Source: Evernia prunastri
Lineage: Eukaryota > Ascomycota > Lecanoromycetes > Lecanorales > Parmeliaceae
Direction: 5' to 3'
DNA: 17,713 nucleotides
Assembly (NCBI GenBank): GCA_003184365.1
Contig: NKYR01000225.1
Coordinates: forward strand, 1-17,713
How positions within the stretch are numbered: the first letter of the stretch is position 1; each line of letters opens with the position of its first letter. The notes beneath the pieces were generated by a model, which worked only from the letters and a program-made list of their open reading frames with translations, made no database searches and had not been told where the DNA came from. Shown piece by piece: positions 8,887 to 17,713 of this stretch. The position numbers and the translations under genes were made by a program.

Positions 8887-10575
8887 ATGTATACAAATAA
8901 CCACCGTACCTCTCCTTTTTTATGGGAACGTCTCTGTTCGAGCTTCAGCATCATTATCCTTGTTGCTTTGACTCTATTCAGTACCACCTCTGATGGCCAC
9001 CTTAGCCCACCCCCCCGAGAATTTCCAAGTTCACCAGCACCGTCTAACGCGACTCTTTCATCAAATACCATCAAAGTGTACATAGTATACTCTTTCGTTG
9101 AAGGCCCATCTCCGGACTCCGAGAACGAGAAGATCAGGCTCCACCTCAACATGGTGGTAGCTCCTGCAGATGTCCGAGAGTACGGAGGCAGCTACACAGG
9201 CGTCGAGTTCTGGCGTGTAAATATGAACGACAATCAGTTTAGAGCATTCACTGCCGCCATCCCAAATGTAGGTGTATCTTTCACAGGTCGGCTCTGCGCG
9301 ATTTCGCCGTCGCTAATGACTTTGAAGGCCCAAATTCTCGAAAACACCCAACTCTTGTACCATATAGATCTGCAGAGCGAAAGTCAGAATGCCTCAGATT
9401 CCAATCTCTTTCCTTCGGAGAGCTTGGATGAAATCAAATTGGGGCCCAGTCTTGGTGCAGGGACGATCTATCAAAGGGATGCTCCTCCCGACTTGAAGGT
9501 GGTTTCATGGGCGCCCGATGTACCTCTGGGTAAAAGCAAGTCTTACGCCTACAACCCAGAAAATGGGGAAGGAGCTATCATTTACATTATCGAGAACGGT
9601 ATCGATGGACGTAATCGTGTAATGACCTGGTGATCAATGCTTTAGAACAATCCATCTCTGACACAGACAGGAATTCGCTTGGCCTCCCCAAGAGTGGCTC
9701 TATGCCCCGGGTGTCAGAAGGACGGAGACAGATGATGATCCTTCCTCACACGGATCTTGCGTTGCGTCAAAGGCCACCGGCGCCAAGAACGGCGTTTCCA
9801 AGACCACGCGGCTAGTGGTCGTCAAGGCTTCTCTTGACATAGTCGACATCGCCTGGGCCTTTCAACAGATCACCAATACTGTTGCTAAACAGAAACGTGG
9901 TCGGGTGGTTGTACTGCTCCCAGCAACAACTAAGAATCCATGGCGCTCGGCATTGTTGCAGGATGCACGTTTCAATCGACTGTATCTACGGATGCAAAAC
10001 CTTATTAACCTAGGTGTGGTGGTAGTTGTACCCTCTGGTGATTATGCAGGGCGCCGCCATTTCGTAGACACCGTTCCCGCGGTATTTGCCGAGCCATCAA
10101 GCGTTCTTGGTCGACAGCCTCTACCCCTCATAGTTGTGGGCAGTGTTGACAACAGAGGCATTTCGGCCTCATGGTCGCAGACTAGTCTGACTGATATGGT
10201 GTGGGCACCTGGGGTTAAAGTAGCATGCACGAAGAGAGGCTGGGGCTTTCGCCCAACTCGTACAGGGACTTCTTTCTCTGCTGGAATGGTTCGTTAAAAT
10301 TCTCCCCTGCTGTTATATAAATATTGTCATCGCTAAAGTTGGAAATACAGGTCGCGGGTCTAGCGGCCAACTTCCTGGGCATGAAAACCCCTCCTTTCGC
10401 GGTAGGAGGCCCGGATACGTCGCTGAACTTGATGACGTATTTCCAGACCTCAGCAAGCTGGGAAAGGGTGAAACGTCACAAGAAAGTCATCTGGAATCGA
10501 CTGGACGGTAGCTTGGTCCCTCTTTCTAACGCCTCAATCGTACCTTTGAACACCTTCAATGACTCGACGTATTGA
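8887..10575 (+). CDS. Subtilisin-like (S8) serine protease homologue with a substituted catalytic triad
   Basis: Three exons (8887-9618, 9671-10288, 10351-10575) give 524 residues. The introns are 52 nt (GTAATG, CTGAC branch, GACAG) and 62 nt (GTTCGT...ACAG). A hydrophobic stretch at residues ~20-32 (SFSIIILVALTLF) could be a signal peptide or anchor, so the protein is probably secreted or membrane-tethered. Residues ~65-150 form a prodomain-like segment ending FWRVNMNDNQFRAF. The peptidase core begins near DLKVVSWAP. Where S8 enzymes have Asp (D-T/S-G) this one has IYIIENGID, with Glu236. His271 in SSHGSCVASK and Ser445 in GTSFSAGM are conserved. The oxyanion-hole Asn region reads VVPSGDY, with Asp368 for Asn. 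The C-terminus is short and has no added domain. The acid change is conservative, so weak activity is possible, but two altered positions suggest a pseudo-protease or a specialised subfamily. The first ATG after the TATA box in this frame was taken as start. Confidence 0.85.
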
Positions 10576-12007
10576 GGCTTGAGGAGTCGATGTCAAAGTT
10601 GGGCCATCGGTCCTGGTGGTCCCTTAGTATCCTGTAACATAAATGATTCTTCTGCTTCTGGCTTTCATTTGCCTTGTGTTACGTCATATGGCCTACAGAT
10701 CGATTAAAAGTACTAGATATACAAGAGCAGAAGTCTCATGTGCGGCAGCTTATCAACAGCCCACTACTTTACTGCGGCAGTTCGCATGTTGAAGTTGTAG
10801 GCGGACAAGGTAGCTTGACGTTGCCCTAGGACTTGCTCAAGAATTCAATTACGCAAGAGTCTTAGATTTTGATTCACGGCTCCTTCTCTTAAGCGAATAT
10901 CTTGCGTTGGGGGTACTGCTGGATCCCGACTTTCGAAACGCGCCGCGGTCACGAGGTGAAGCTATGCACTGACGGACAAGACGCCTAGATGTTTGTAAAA
11001 GATTGCGTTCGGAGAAAGTCGGCGCTCGCGTCTTTGATGTTCCGTGAATGAGTGTTGAAGCCTACCACTGTATGTTGTACATCCAGATTGCCTTCGGTCT
11101 GAACCCGAAACCCACTATCTATCAACTCCAAGCAGCGTTTTCTCAAGCTTCAGTCAGGCTACTGTCCCGCCAGCGTCTTTGGAACGAATGCGGTTGCTCA
11201 CATCGAAAGCGCCATACCCTGATCACACAGATATATATGGTATTTGGGACTCGGCCAACCTAAAATCTGGCTGACAGTCGGATCTCACCGCACATCTCAA
11301 AACTTCCATAGGGTCTTTTAGCGGCCAAATAGACTCTTTGTCCCAGGTGTGTTCTATCTGTTTGATTGTAGAGCTGCCTAAGGTATGCGGAAACTTTTAT
11401 TTTCCGTGCAATCCGGCACCTACGAGAGACTACGCCGCACCAGCGGCACGGAGGAACCTTTAGACACATTCCGCTTTTATCTACCCCTCGTACTTAGCTT
11501 AAAACCGGCGGAGATAAGTAAGTCATACCAAGAAAAATTCAGACCAATCGTTGTTGGTTGTCGTAGCCTCGGTTGAGGGACTCAGTTGGTGGCTGCAGCC
11601 GCGCCAGACGATTAAGGAAATAGACATCTTGGCGCTACGTATTTCTCGTGAGTATCTCCTGAATAGACTAGCGCGGTATGTAAGGGAAGTTCATTTACAA
11701 AATGTTTCCTCCTGATCTGAAATTTTGCGCGTCGAGCTGAACCACTTGAGGGACTGATCATCTCGGGAATGGCGATACGAGTGTACGGGCTGGCTTTGCT
11801 CGTGAATCCTGTCAAGAATATACGGATGTATCAGGCTTTAAGCGGATATTGCACGATTCATACCCTGGCTCAAAGGTCTTTATGACGCAGCGAGTTCAAG
11901 CATTCAGCGTGCTTTTCCGATATAAATACCAGCTCCCTGCCAGATAGGTCCAAGTTATCATCTCCACAATCCAAAGACACCTTCACTCCTACAGTTCGCT
12001 TTCCACC
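10576..12007. other. Intergenic stretch without a recognisable gene
   Basis: About 1.4 kb between the protease-like and SDR genes. Frames at 11048-11263 (+), 11260-11469 (-), 11385-11576 (+) and 11612-11815 (-) are 60-70 codons, overlap and lack known motifs. No tRNA or repeat was seen. The right end is the SDR promoter. Confidence 0.5.
11921..11928 (+). promoter_or_regulatory. TATA box of the SDR gene
   Basis: TATAAATA lies 87 bp upstream of the SDR start codon, a normal fungal spacing. It is followed by a CT-rich leader (TCATCTCCACAATCC and similar), as is common before fungal transcription starts. Confidence 0.6.
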
Positions 12008-13093
12008 ATGCCGTCCTTCCTCAGTTTTGTCTATTCGCAACTATTCGTCACCCTTCCCTTCCCCAAGCAAGACCTCACAGGTCAAACCATCATTGTCACT
12101 GGCGCTAATACTGGTCTCGGCCTCGAAGCCGCTCGACATTTCACGCGCCTCAACGCAACTAAAGTCATTCTTGGCGTCAGGACCCTCCGCAAGGGTGAAG
12201 AAGCCAAAAGATCCATAGAAAAATCCACAAAGCGCACGGGCGTCATAGAAGTATGGCAACTCGATCTTTGCAGTTACGATTCCGTCAAGCAGTTTGCGCA
12301 GCGTGCGCAGGGGTTGCAGCGACTGGACGCCATCGTGGAAAACGCGGGGATTGCGCCATCCAAATTTGCGTTGATCGAAGGCAATGAAAGCATGATCACA
12401 GTCAATGTCATCAGTACATTCCTGCTCGGTGTACTGATACTGCCGAAGCTGAGAGAGACAGCGGCGAAGTACAATGTGCAGCCCCGTCTTACGTTTGTTT
12501 CGTCAGAGGTGCATACCATGGCGAAGTTCGAAGAGAGGAAGAGCCCGCGTCTTTTGAAGGCACTCAACGACGAGAGTGCGACAGACATGTACGACAGGTG
12601 AGTTCACAGATGATAGAGCTTCTTTCATTTCCAGAAAAATTCGTGGTTTCTGAACCTTCAGCAGATACCAAGTCTCGAAGCTTCTCGAAGTCTTTTACGC
12701 CCGCGAGCTCGCTGCCCGATTCCAAAGGACTGGTAAATCAAACGTCATTATCAACTACCTGAATCCGGGTCTTTGCCACTCTTCGCTATCCCGAGACGGG
12801 CCATTCTTCCTTGAGATAATGAAATTCTTCCTTGCGCGATCGACCGAACAAGGGAGTCGAACTCTTGTGAGTGCTGCGACGGCAGGCGAAGAAACCCATG
12901 GAGCCTATCTTAGCGATTGTCGCGTTGCCCAGTGGGTCTCTCTTCTTCGGTGGCGTTGCTGTGACGAGTTACTGACGAAAAGAACAGGCCGGGCCCAAAT
13001 GTGTTGAATGATCCTGAGATGCAGCAGAGAGTGTGGAATGAAGTTACGGCCGAGTTGGAGAGCACTCAGCCGGGAATCATGGCGAATGTCTAG
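12008..13093 (+). CDS. Short-chain dehydrogenase/reductase (SDR, NAD(P)-binding Rossmann fold)
   Basis: Classical SDRs oxidise alcohols or reduce carbonyls with NAD(P). This one resembles the fungal retinol-dehydrogenase-like group. Exons 12008-12597, 12665-12931 and 12988-13093 join in frame to 320 residues. The introns are 67 nt (GTGAGT...GCAG) and 56 nt (GTGGGT...CTGAC...ACAG). Motifs in order: the cofactor loop VTGANTGLG near residue 31; LDLCSYDS after beta-strand 3; ENAGIA; the active-site Ser in TFVSSEVH; and the catalytic YQVSK, formed exactly across the first splice junction. NPGLCHSSLS then follows the usual proline-glycine turn. The C-terminus ends about where relatives do. The start has a good context (CACC before ATG) and a TATA box at -87. 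Substrate unknown. It could act with the methyltransferase on a small molecule, but that gene is 9 kb away and damaged, so linkage is speculative. This is the only gene in the window with no visible defect. Confidence 0.93.
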
Positions 13094-15271
13094 GGTGGAG
13101 TATCCCGATTTGCAAGCAGGGAACTCACTGATCCTGCACCTCGTGTGTGTATTTCGCACTTTACTCCCACATTGCACTTAAATTTCATTGCGCAACCACT
13201 GTACCTCCTTACTCATTGCTGTACAAAAGAATAGCTAAATTTTCCCACAAGTACCTTGCTACGTATACGAATCTGCTCTCCCGATATCTTTGTGCCAGTA
13301 CCGTCCCATAGTAGTTCATAATCAGTAACAGGAACCGAGAGCTCAGCTAGATACAATCCTATGCCAAAGGTTGAACTTCTCGCCCTACAATAAAATGGTT
13401 TGCCTCCACGCTTTGCCGAGACCAAATCTTGCAATTCAAGTCAGGATATTGTATGAGTTCGCCACGAAGATGGTAGCAAGAACCTTGCTAGTCGGCGCTT
13501 TCGCAGAAGCTGCAAGGCAGATAAGAGAACTTGGGGGTTGAACAATTGGCCGTGTAGTCCCTGACGTCAATCGAAGATTTTCTGACAGCCCAATCTTCTC
13601 GTACAGTCAGGATTTTCAACATCGGCTAGGCCTTTCTCATTGTTTCATTAATATGGTGGCCTAAGTTTAAAAAGTATACATCTACTGAAGTAAGATCATT
13701 CTAGTACAAGTAAGGCAACCTGGAAACAGCTGAATATCAGACTTATGAAATTTTGTTTTCCACCTGGCTGGAGATCAAACAGCCGAATCTGCCCAGAGTA
13801 GATCTCATGATGCTCGTCGCTTGAATTCGAGAGCAGCTTCCAAACTCGAGATTTCCTCATCAAGTCGGCGGACGGTTCCGAGCTTCTTTGCTCTCAACTA
13901 AACAAGCTTACTCTGAAGAGCCTACAGAGGTCTAGCATATTGATCATCTTCGTGTCGCCAGCTGTAGGAAATTTGTGTTCTTTTCTGACTCCGACTCATG
14001 ATCTGGGTTCCAATCTCTGAGCCGAGCGGCATACATCCTGTGCCTCCATCGGTGCCCCCATCGGTGTTTATCTCGCTCAAATGGCTCACCGCATCTTCCA
14101 AGATTCCTCTCAGGAGAGGCTTATGCGAGTTTCTCTCATCCATCGAATGCCAAGTCGAGATCAGAAATATCATGTATCTGTCATCACAAATCCTATATGT
14201 TGTATCTTGAGCTTCATCTGTGATATAACGGATAGAGCTCTCTGATTAAGTCGTCTTGGTGCTCTCCTCTTCCGAAAGGCCGCGTATGGCACGGTGAGTG
14301 AAGCCTCCCGGCTGCACATCTCCAGTTCGCTTTGACCAAGTTGAAGAGCCAATGTTTTTGTGCTTCCTACCTACCCATATTGTCTTCAAACATGACGGCT
14401 CAACAGCCAGAGGACAGTTTTATGCGGCAAGCTGAATGTTCGTTGAGAGGCACAGGCTTACATTATGTATTTGTAGCATGTGTTCATATCCTGACCCCGC
14501 CTTCTCCGGTCGTAAAGAGACCTTGATGTCTCAATCACATGCGGCTTTGTTGGAGCGTGTACCTTTTAAAGACTGACAACTGTCACGGCCGAGACTTCAT
14601 GCGCGCCTCGTGCTCAAGTCACGGCACCGCCTTTCAATGGTGACGATCGCACACTAATAATAATATAGGGGCCAGGTGGCCTCAGACGTCACACATTGGT
14701 CGCATCCAGAAACTCTATTCTGAGTCGCCTTTCGATGTGGTGTCGTCCGGTAAGTCAACACTTAACAAAGCGCCAGTTGAGGATGACCCTTTGCCGGTCA
14801 TAGGAGAGCTCCTTTGCTGGAGTGGCAACTAGCACCACCTTAGTACCATGGCTAGCAATGTGGATTCAATCTACCAACGGTCTGACTCTTGGTCGAGAAA
14901 CCAATGCTTTGACCACCCAGGACTGAACCCAAGGAGTAACTCAGAACGAGCATCTAGATCTTCTTTCCCCCCGGTCAAATCGCCAGATTCTTGAAATCTT
15001 ACTGTTCAAAATAGAGCTTTTCCTCGTCGCGAGTGGAAGATTTCCCCTTCCTTGCTGAAGATCGTTGACACTGTTTTTGCATAAGATCCCTCCACTCCCA
15101 CTATTTGCATTCAACGGCGGGGCTACATGTCGGTAACTCAACACTCGCTTACGCTAGTACTGTTTCGGCCTAGTATTATCGATATATGAAGGCCTTTTCT
15201 GTATATAGAATTCTTCTTCTTTAGACATTACAGATATCACTTAGAAATACAAAACTAGTGATTGATCTTAT
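13094..15271. other. Intergenic stretch without a recognisable gene
   Basis: More than 2 kb with only 60-90-codon overlapping frames, none carrying a motif I know. I looked for tRNA B-box sequences (GGTTCRANTCC-like) around 14700-14940 on both strands and found no foldable tRNA. A small duplication of CCATCGGTG occurs near 14050-14070. AATAAA near 13389 is too far from the SDR stop to assign. The last ~100 bp before 15272 become AT-rich, at the edge of the transposon zone. Confidence 0.5.
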
Positions 15272-15514
15272 TGTCAAGGAACGAGGTATTGGCGAAGAAT
15301 GTGCATTATTACTAGGCTATATTATACGTAGGTGAAAGGCCAAGACGAAAGACAAGGAATCAAGCTGGGGCAGGGCTAGCTGCTATCTAAATAGAAGCTG
15401 GCGCACGGTCCTTTAATCCACATCTTCATTTCCCATATACTCGATATGCGCGGATGATGTAAAGGTTAAACGAGACTAGGCGAGATCAGCACGAGACGAG
15501 GCTGCACCATGACA
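15272..15514 (-). repeat. LTR-like repeat, downstream copy
   Basis: On the minus strand it starts TGTCATGGTGCAG and ends CGTTCCTTGACA, 243 bp. A purine-rich run directly precedes it, as expected for a 3' LTR. Confidence 0.42.
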
Positions 15515-15554
15515 GTAGCTCCCTCTTTAAGGTCGAGCTCCTGTGAGACAGATT

Positions 15555-15915
15555 GACAAGGCAGGGCGAGAAAAGGCGAGGTAGAACAAGGGGATCGCGC
15601 AGTTGCAATCGAGTTACAACGGAACGCGGCGGACCGGGGACGGGGCGGGAACCAGATGAGGCAAGGTGTACTTGCTTCTTTGAGGCGTGATAGGCTTACT
15701 CCTATAGAGCGTGGTGGCTTGCTTCGGTAAAGCGTGGTGGGCGTGGGACAAGGCGAGGCGAGAAATGAGGGATCGCGCAGTTATAGTCGAGCTGTAACGG
15801 AACGCGGCGGAACCTAGGACGAGGCGAGGGGACGAGACGAGGTGAGCTTGCTTCGTTTAAGCGTGTTAGGCCTGCTCCTGAAGAGCGTGGGGGACCGGAT
15901 GAATTAAGGATCGCG
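15555..15915. repeat. Diverged GC-rich tandem units
   Basis: GATCGCGCAGTT recurs at 15593 and 15771, and a weaker GATCGCGGCACT at 15909. After the first two, GTAACGG or TTACAACGG is followed by AACGCGGCGG. Flanking words such as GACAAGGC, GGCGAG, GCTTGCTTC and AGCGTGG also repeat. The first two units are about 180-190 bp apart and imperfect; the third is partial. They make up most of the interior of the putative miniature LTR element. Confidence 0.6.
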
Positions 15916-16037
15916 GCACTGGCAGTTTTCGACTGTACAAGGGGTGACGTGGGGGCCTGCGGCATTGGGGTACGAGGCATGATACTCTTCTATTGCCTGT
16001 TGGCAGTTGGTGACTAGATAAAAGGGTTCCCANAGTT

Positions 16038-16299
16038 GTCAAGGAACGAGGCTAGGCTAGGACTACCACTTGGTATACTTGGTCTGGTAGGGTCAGGTCT
16101 ATTTACAAGACGAAAGACGAAGAAGGAAAACAGGAAGTGGGCGACCAGCGCCCCTATATGAGAACATATGACACGCTAGACTAGCTTATCGCATCTATCG
16201 CATAGATGCTCGCATCCAACTGTTGGAATGAGGTCCTAGCGACCCTTGGCTGACTGGGCTAGATCGGAGCTAGAGTAGGGCTGACTTCACACCGTGACA
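16038..16299 (-). repeat. LTR-like repeat, upstream copy
   Basis: On the minus strand it starts TGTCACGGTGTG and ends CGTTCCTTGACA, 262 bp. It shares its two ends and an internal GTCTTTCGTCTTG block with the segment 15272-15514. Confidence 0.45.
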
Positions 16300-16590
16300 T
16301 TAGTGTACTTTAATATTAGTACACAGATTAGCTAGACTATATTTATCACGATCTAACTCAGTTCTATCAAAAAATCTATAATAACTAAGTAGAATATAAT
16401 GATTTAGTATACGATTTAATATACGATTTTCGTTGACACACGATTCTTTAGTAAAGCGCTAAGAACTTAAATATTTAATCTTCTAAAAAGACTCTTTCTC
16501 TTTCTTTCTTCTTCGTACTCGTCTTATATAATAAATCTAATTATAGAAATTATTAAGTCATCTTAATATTATATCTTCGATCGTGTTGAA
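16300..16590. other. AT-rich block between LTR remnants
   Basis: This stretch is very rich in A, T and TpA steps (for example TTTAATATTAGTAC and CTTATATAATAAATC), unlike the GC-rich repeats on either side and the genes to the left. The composition is what repeat-induced point mutation (RIP) of a transposon leaves in ascomycetes. No coding frame. Confidence 0.6.
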
Positions 16591-16600
16591 CGGGCATGTG

Positions 16601-16809
16601 GTGACTGTCCTTCATTACTACTAAAGTACGTACAGAATGAAGGGACAGGTGGTCACAAGGCCATATGAGAGTGCAGTGCGGACGCTAGTCCCAATCCGTC
16701 TACGCCTCGATTGCACACGAGGAGGTTAGGCCTCGTCCTACCGCTCTTTTCAACACTCCCACTCGGTGGCGACGAGAGGCCGTGGCACGCTCTCATCATC
16801 TCTTGCCTA
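16601..16809 (-). repeat. Copia 3'-UTR repeat, copy 1
   Basis: This is 209 bp, beginning on the minus strand with the pol stop codon. The same sequence recurs at 17067-17275 with no difference seen by eye, and at 17480-17621 truncated with one difference (17589). In copies 2 and 3 it is followed directly by an LTR starting TGTTACGG; in this copy it is followed by the AT-rich block instead. It contains a hairpin: 16601-16616 pairs imperfectly with 16636-16656 around the palindrome GTACGTAC. Confidence 0.8.
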
Positions 16810-16938
16810 CCCAGTATGGGTCAGTCGACTCCCACTGACCCCCGGTTCCTGCAGCCCCATCAGATCCACGAAGTTCTTGTACTTATCTCCTGTCAGCGGC
16901 TTGGTAAGTCCGTCGGCAACCATGTCATCAGTTGGAAT
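16807..16938 (-). pseudogene. C-terminal end of a Ty1/copia polyprotein (RNase H tail)
   Basis: The frame contains DDMVADGLTKPL followed by DKYKNFVDLMGL, the near-invariant end of copia pol (…VADxLTKPL…F…LGL), and stops at TAG 16809-16807. Only 43 codons survive. At 16939 an N separates it from an LTR fragment that does not belong there in an intact element. The rest of gag-pol is absent from the window, so this is a fragment or an assembly chimera. Confidence 0.8.
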
Positions 16939-16939
16939 N

Positions 16940-17275
16940 CTAGGAAGAATCCCCGCTAGCCTATGTGATAATGAGAATGTGTCAATGACCAATAAATACT
17001 CTATGTGCCTGACACATAGCCATAAACACTCCCTTTGTACCTGACAGCTAGGGTACGTCCGTAACAGTGACTGTCCTTCATTACTACTAAAGTACGTACA
17101 GAATGAAGGGACAGGTGGTCACAAGGCCATATGAGAGTGCAGTGCGGACGCTAGTCCCAATCCGTCTACGCCTCGATTGCACACGAGGAGGTTAGGCCTC
17201 GTCCTACCGCTCTTTTCAACACTCCCACTCGGTGGCGACGAGAGGCCGTGGCACGCTCTCATCATCTCTTGCCTA
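16940..17275 (-). repeat. Copia 3'-UTR plus partial LTR, copy 2
   Basis: On the minus strand, the UTR repeat (17275-17067) runs straight into an LTR head starting TGTTACGGACGTACCC at 17066 and continuing to 16940. Single N bases sit at both outer edges (17276 and 16939). The LTR part is identical by eye to 17353-17479. Confidence 0.8.
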
Positions 17276-17276
17276 N

Positions 17277-17621
17277 AAGTCTAATGGGGGTAAATTGAAT
17301 AAGACAACTAGATAAAGAGCGAATATGTACACAGGAGAAGAGCGCTTAAATACTAGGAAGAATCCCCGCTAGCCTATGTGATAATGAGAATGTGTCAATG
17401 ACCAATAAATACTCTATGTGCCTGACACATAGCCATAAACACTCCCTTTGTACCTGACAGCTAGGGTACGTCCGTAACAGTGACTGTCCTTCATTACTAC
17501 TAAAGTACGTACAGAATGAAGGGACAGGTGGTCACAAGGCCATATGAGAGTGCAGTGCGGACGCTAGTCCCAATCCGTCTACGCCTCGGTTGCACACGAG
17601 GAGGTTAGGCCTCGTCCTACC
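17277..17621 (-). repeat. Copia 3'-UTR plus longer LTR, copy 3
   Basis: The UTR repeat (17621-17480, truncated) is followed on the minus strand by the same LTR head from 17479. The LTR here extends 76 bp further, to 17277, including TATTTAAGCGC, a possible LTR TATA region. The LTR is therefore at least 203 bp; its end is cut by the N at 17276. Confidence 0.78.
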
Positions 17622-17713
17622 TGTTACGGACGTACCCTAGGTGTCAGGCACATAGGGAGTGTTTATGGCTATGTGTCTAGCACATAGAGGGTTTATTGGT
17701 TATTGACACATTC
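17622..17713 (+). mobile_element. Opposite-strand copia LTR, head inside the UTR repeat, running off the window
   Basis: TGTTACGGACGTACCC starts at 17622 on the plus strand and matches the minus-strand LTR head (17479 downward) over 92 bp with about 8 differences. It interrupts the UTR repeat exactly after CCTACC, as expected for a nested insertion of a related element; CTACC (17617-17621) would be its left target-site copy. The far end lies outside the window. Confidence 0.7.

Larger units (their letters stand above)
15272..16299 (-). mobile_element. Possible miniature, non-coding LTR retroelement (TRIM-like)
   Basis: Two segments read on the minus strand both start TGTCAYGGTG and end CCTCGTTCCTTGACA, bounded by TG...CA as LTRs are. 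One spans 16299-16038 and the other 15514-15272. They share a GTCTTTCGTCTTG block but are otherwise diverged and differ in length (262 and 243 bp). Just before the second lies a purine run (15528-15515, AAAGAGGGAGCTAC) where a polypurine tract would be. The 523-bp interior has no coding frame of note. No matching target-site duplication is visible, and an N at 16033 lies just inside the first repeat. It may instead be two unrelated solo-LTR remnants of one family. Confidence 0.45.

Noticed and set aside
8661..9152. 163-codon minus-strand open frame
   Set aside because: It lies antisense to the N-terminus and leader of the subtilisin-like gene and has no recognisable motif; a shadow frame.
9611..9700. 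Apparent double frameshift splitting the subtilisin-like gene into three open frames
   Set aside because: A 52-nt intron (9619-9670, GTAATG...CTGAC...ACAG) joins the frames in phase and gives a sensible NREFAWPPQEWLYAPG continuation, so no frameshift is needed.
1362..13093. Secondary-metabolite gene cluster (methyltransferase, SDR, transporter-like membrane protein)
   Set aside because: No polyketide or peptide synthase, terpene cyclase, P450 or pathway regulator is present, the two tailoring-type enzymes are 9 kb apart and one is broken.
14640..14945. tRNA-like words (GATTCAATC, GGGTTCAGTCC) on both strands
   Set aside because: No acceptor stem, D arm and T arm could be paired around them.
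15702..15980. 92-codon proline/serine/arginine-rich minus-strand frame
   Set aside because: It is a by-product of the GC-rich tandem units and has no protein-like features.
16601..17621. Spaced direct repeats as a CRISPR array
   Set aside because: Repeats are 127-209 bp, flanked by LTR and copia pol sequence, in a eukaryotic genome; they are retrotransposon modules.

Overview
This is fungal nuclear DNA, most likely from a filamentous ascomycete (Pezizomycotina). The genes are broken by short introns of about 48-96 nt with GT...AG ends and CTGAC-like branch sites. The protein families (SAT4-type fungal rhodopsin-domain membrane protein, fungal APH-like kinase, plant-COMT-like O-methyltransferase) and the Ty1/copia and LTR debris fit that group. 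Three isolated N bases (16033, 16939, 17276) show a draft assembly. I cannot name the species.

Layout. 1-1361: no recognisable gene. 1362-2714 (-): three-exon SAM-dependent O-methyltransferase, complete except for one in-frame TAG, so a probable recent pseudogene. 2715-3319: divergent intergenic region. 3320-4721 (+): six-exon seven-helix SAT4/rhodopsin-domain protein with one GC-AG intron and one intron whose donor reads ATAAGT instead of GTAAGT. 5537-6868 (+): two-exon APH/choline-kinase-like protein, full length, but with the catalytic HGD read as HGN. 6869-8886: no certain gene, with a possible decayed SAT4-like fragment on the minus strand. 8887-10575 (+): three-exon subtilisin-like (S8) protein with His and Ser conserved, Asp replaced by Glu and the oxyanion Asn replaced by Asp. 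10576-12007: no recognisable gene, ending in a TATA box. 12008-13093 (+): three-exon short-chain dehydrogenase/reductase, the one gene that looks fully intact. 13094-15271: no recognisable gene. 15272-17713: transposon zone with a possible miniature LTR element lacking coding capacity, an AT-rich block, the C-terminal end of a copia pol, and repeated copia 3'-UTR/LTR modules, one of them head-to-head with an opposite-strand LTR.

How it fits together. The methyltransferase and SDR are tailoring-type enzymes seen in fungal secondary metabolism, but no backbone synthase, P450 or transcription factor is visible, so a gene cluster is not supported. The stronger theme is decay: three neighbouring genes each carry a single inactivating or active-site-changing difference, a fourth has a non-canonical active site, and the right flank is retrotransposon debris. 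This suggests an accessory, repeat-adjacent region. All exon joins were made by hand from reading frame and family motifs, without alignment or RNA data.
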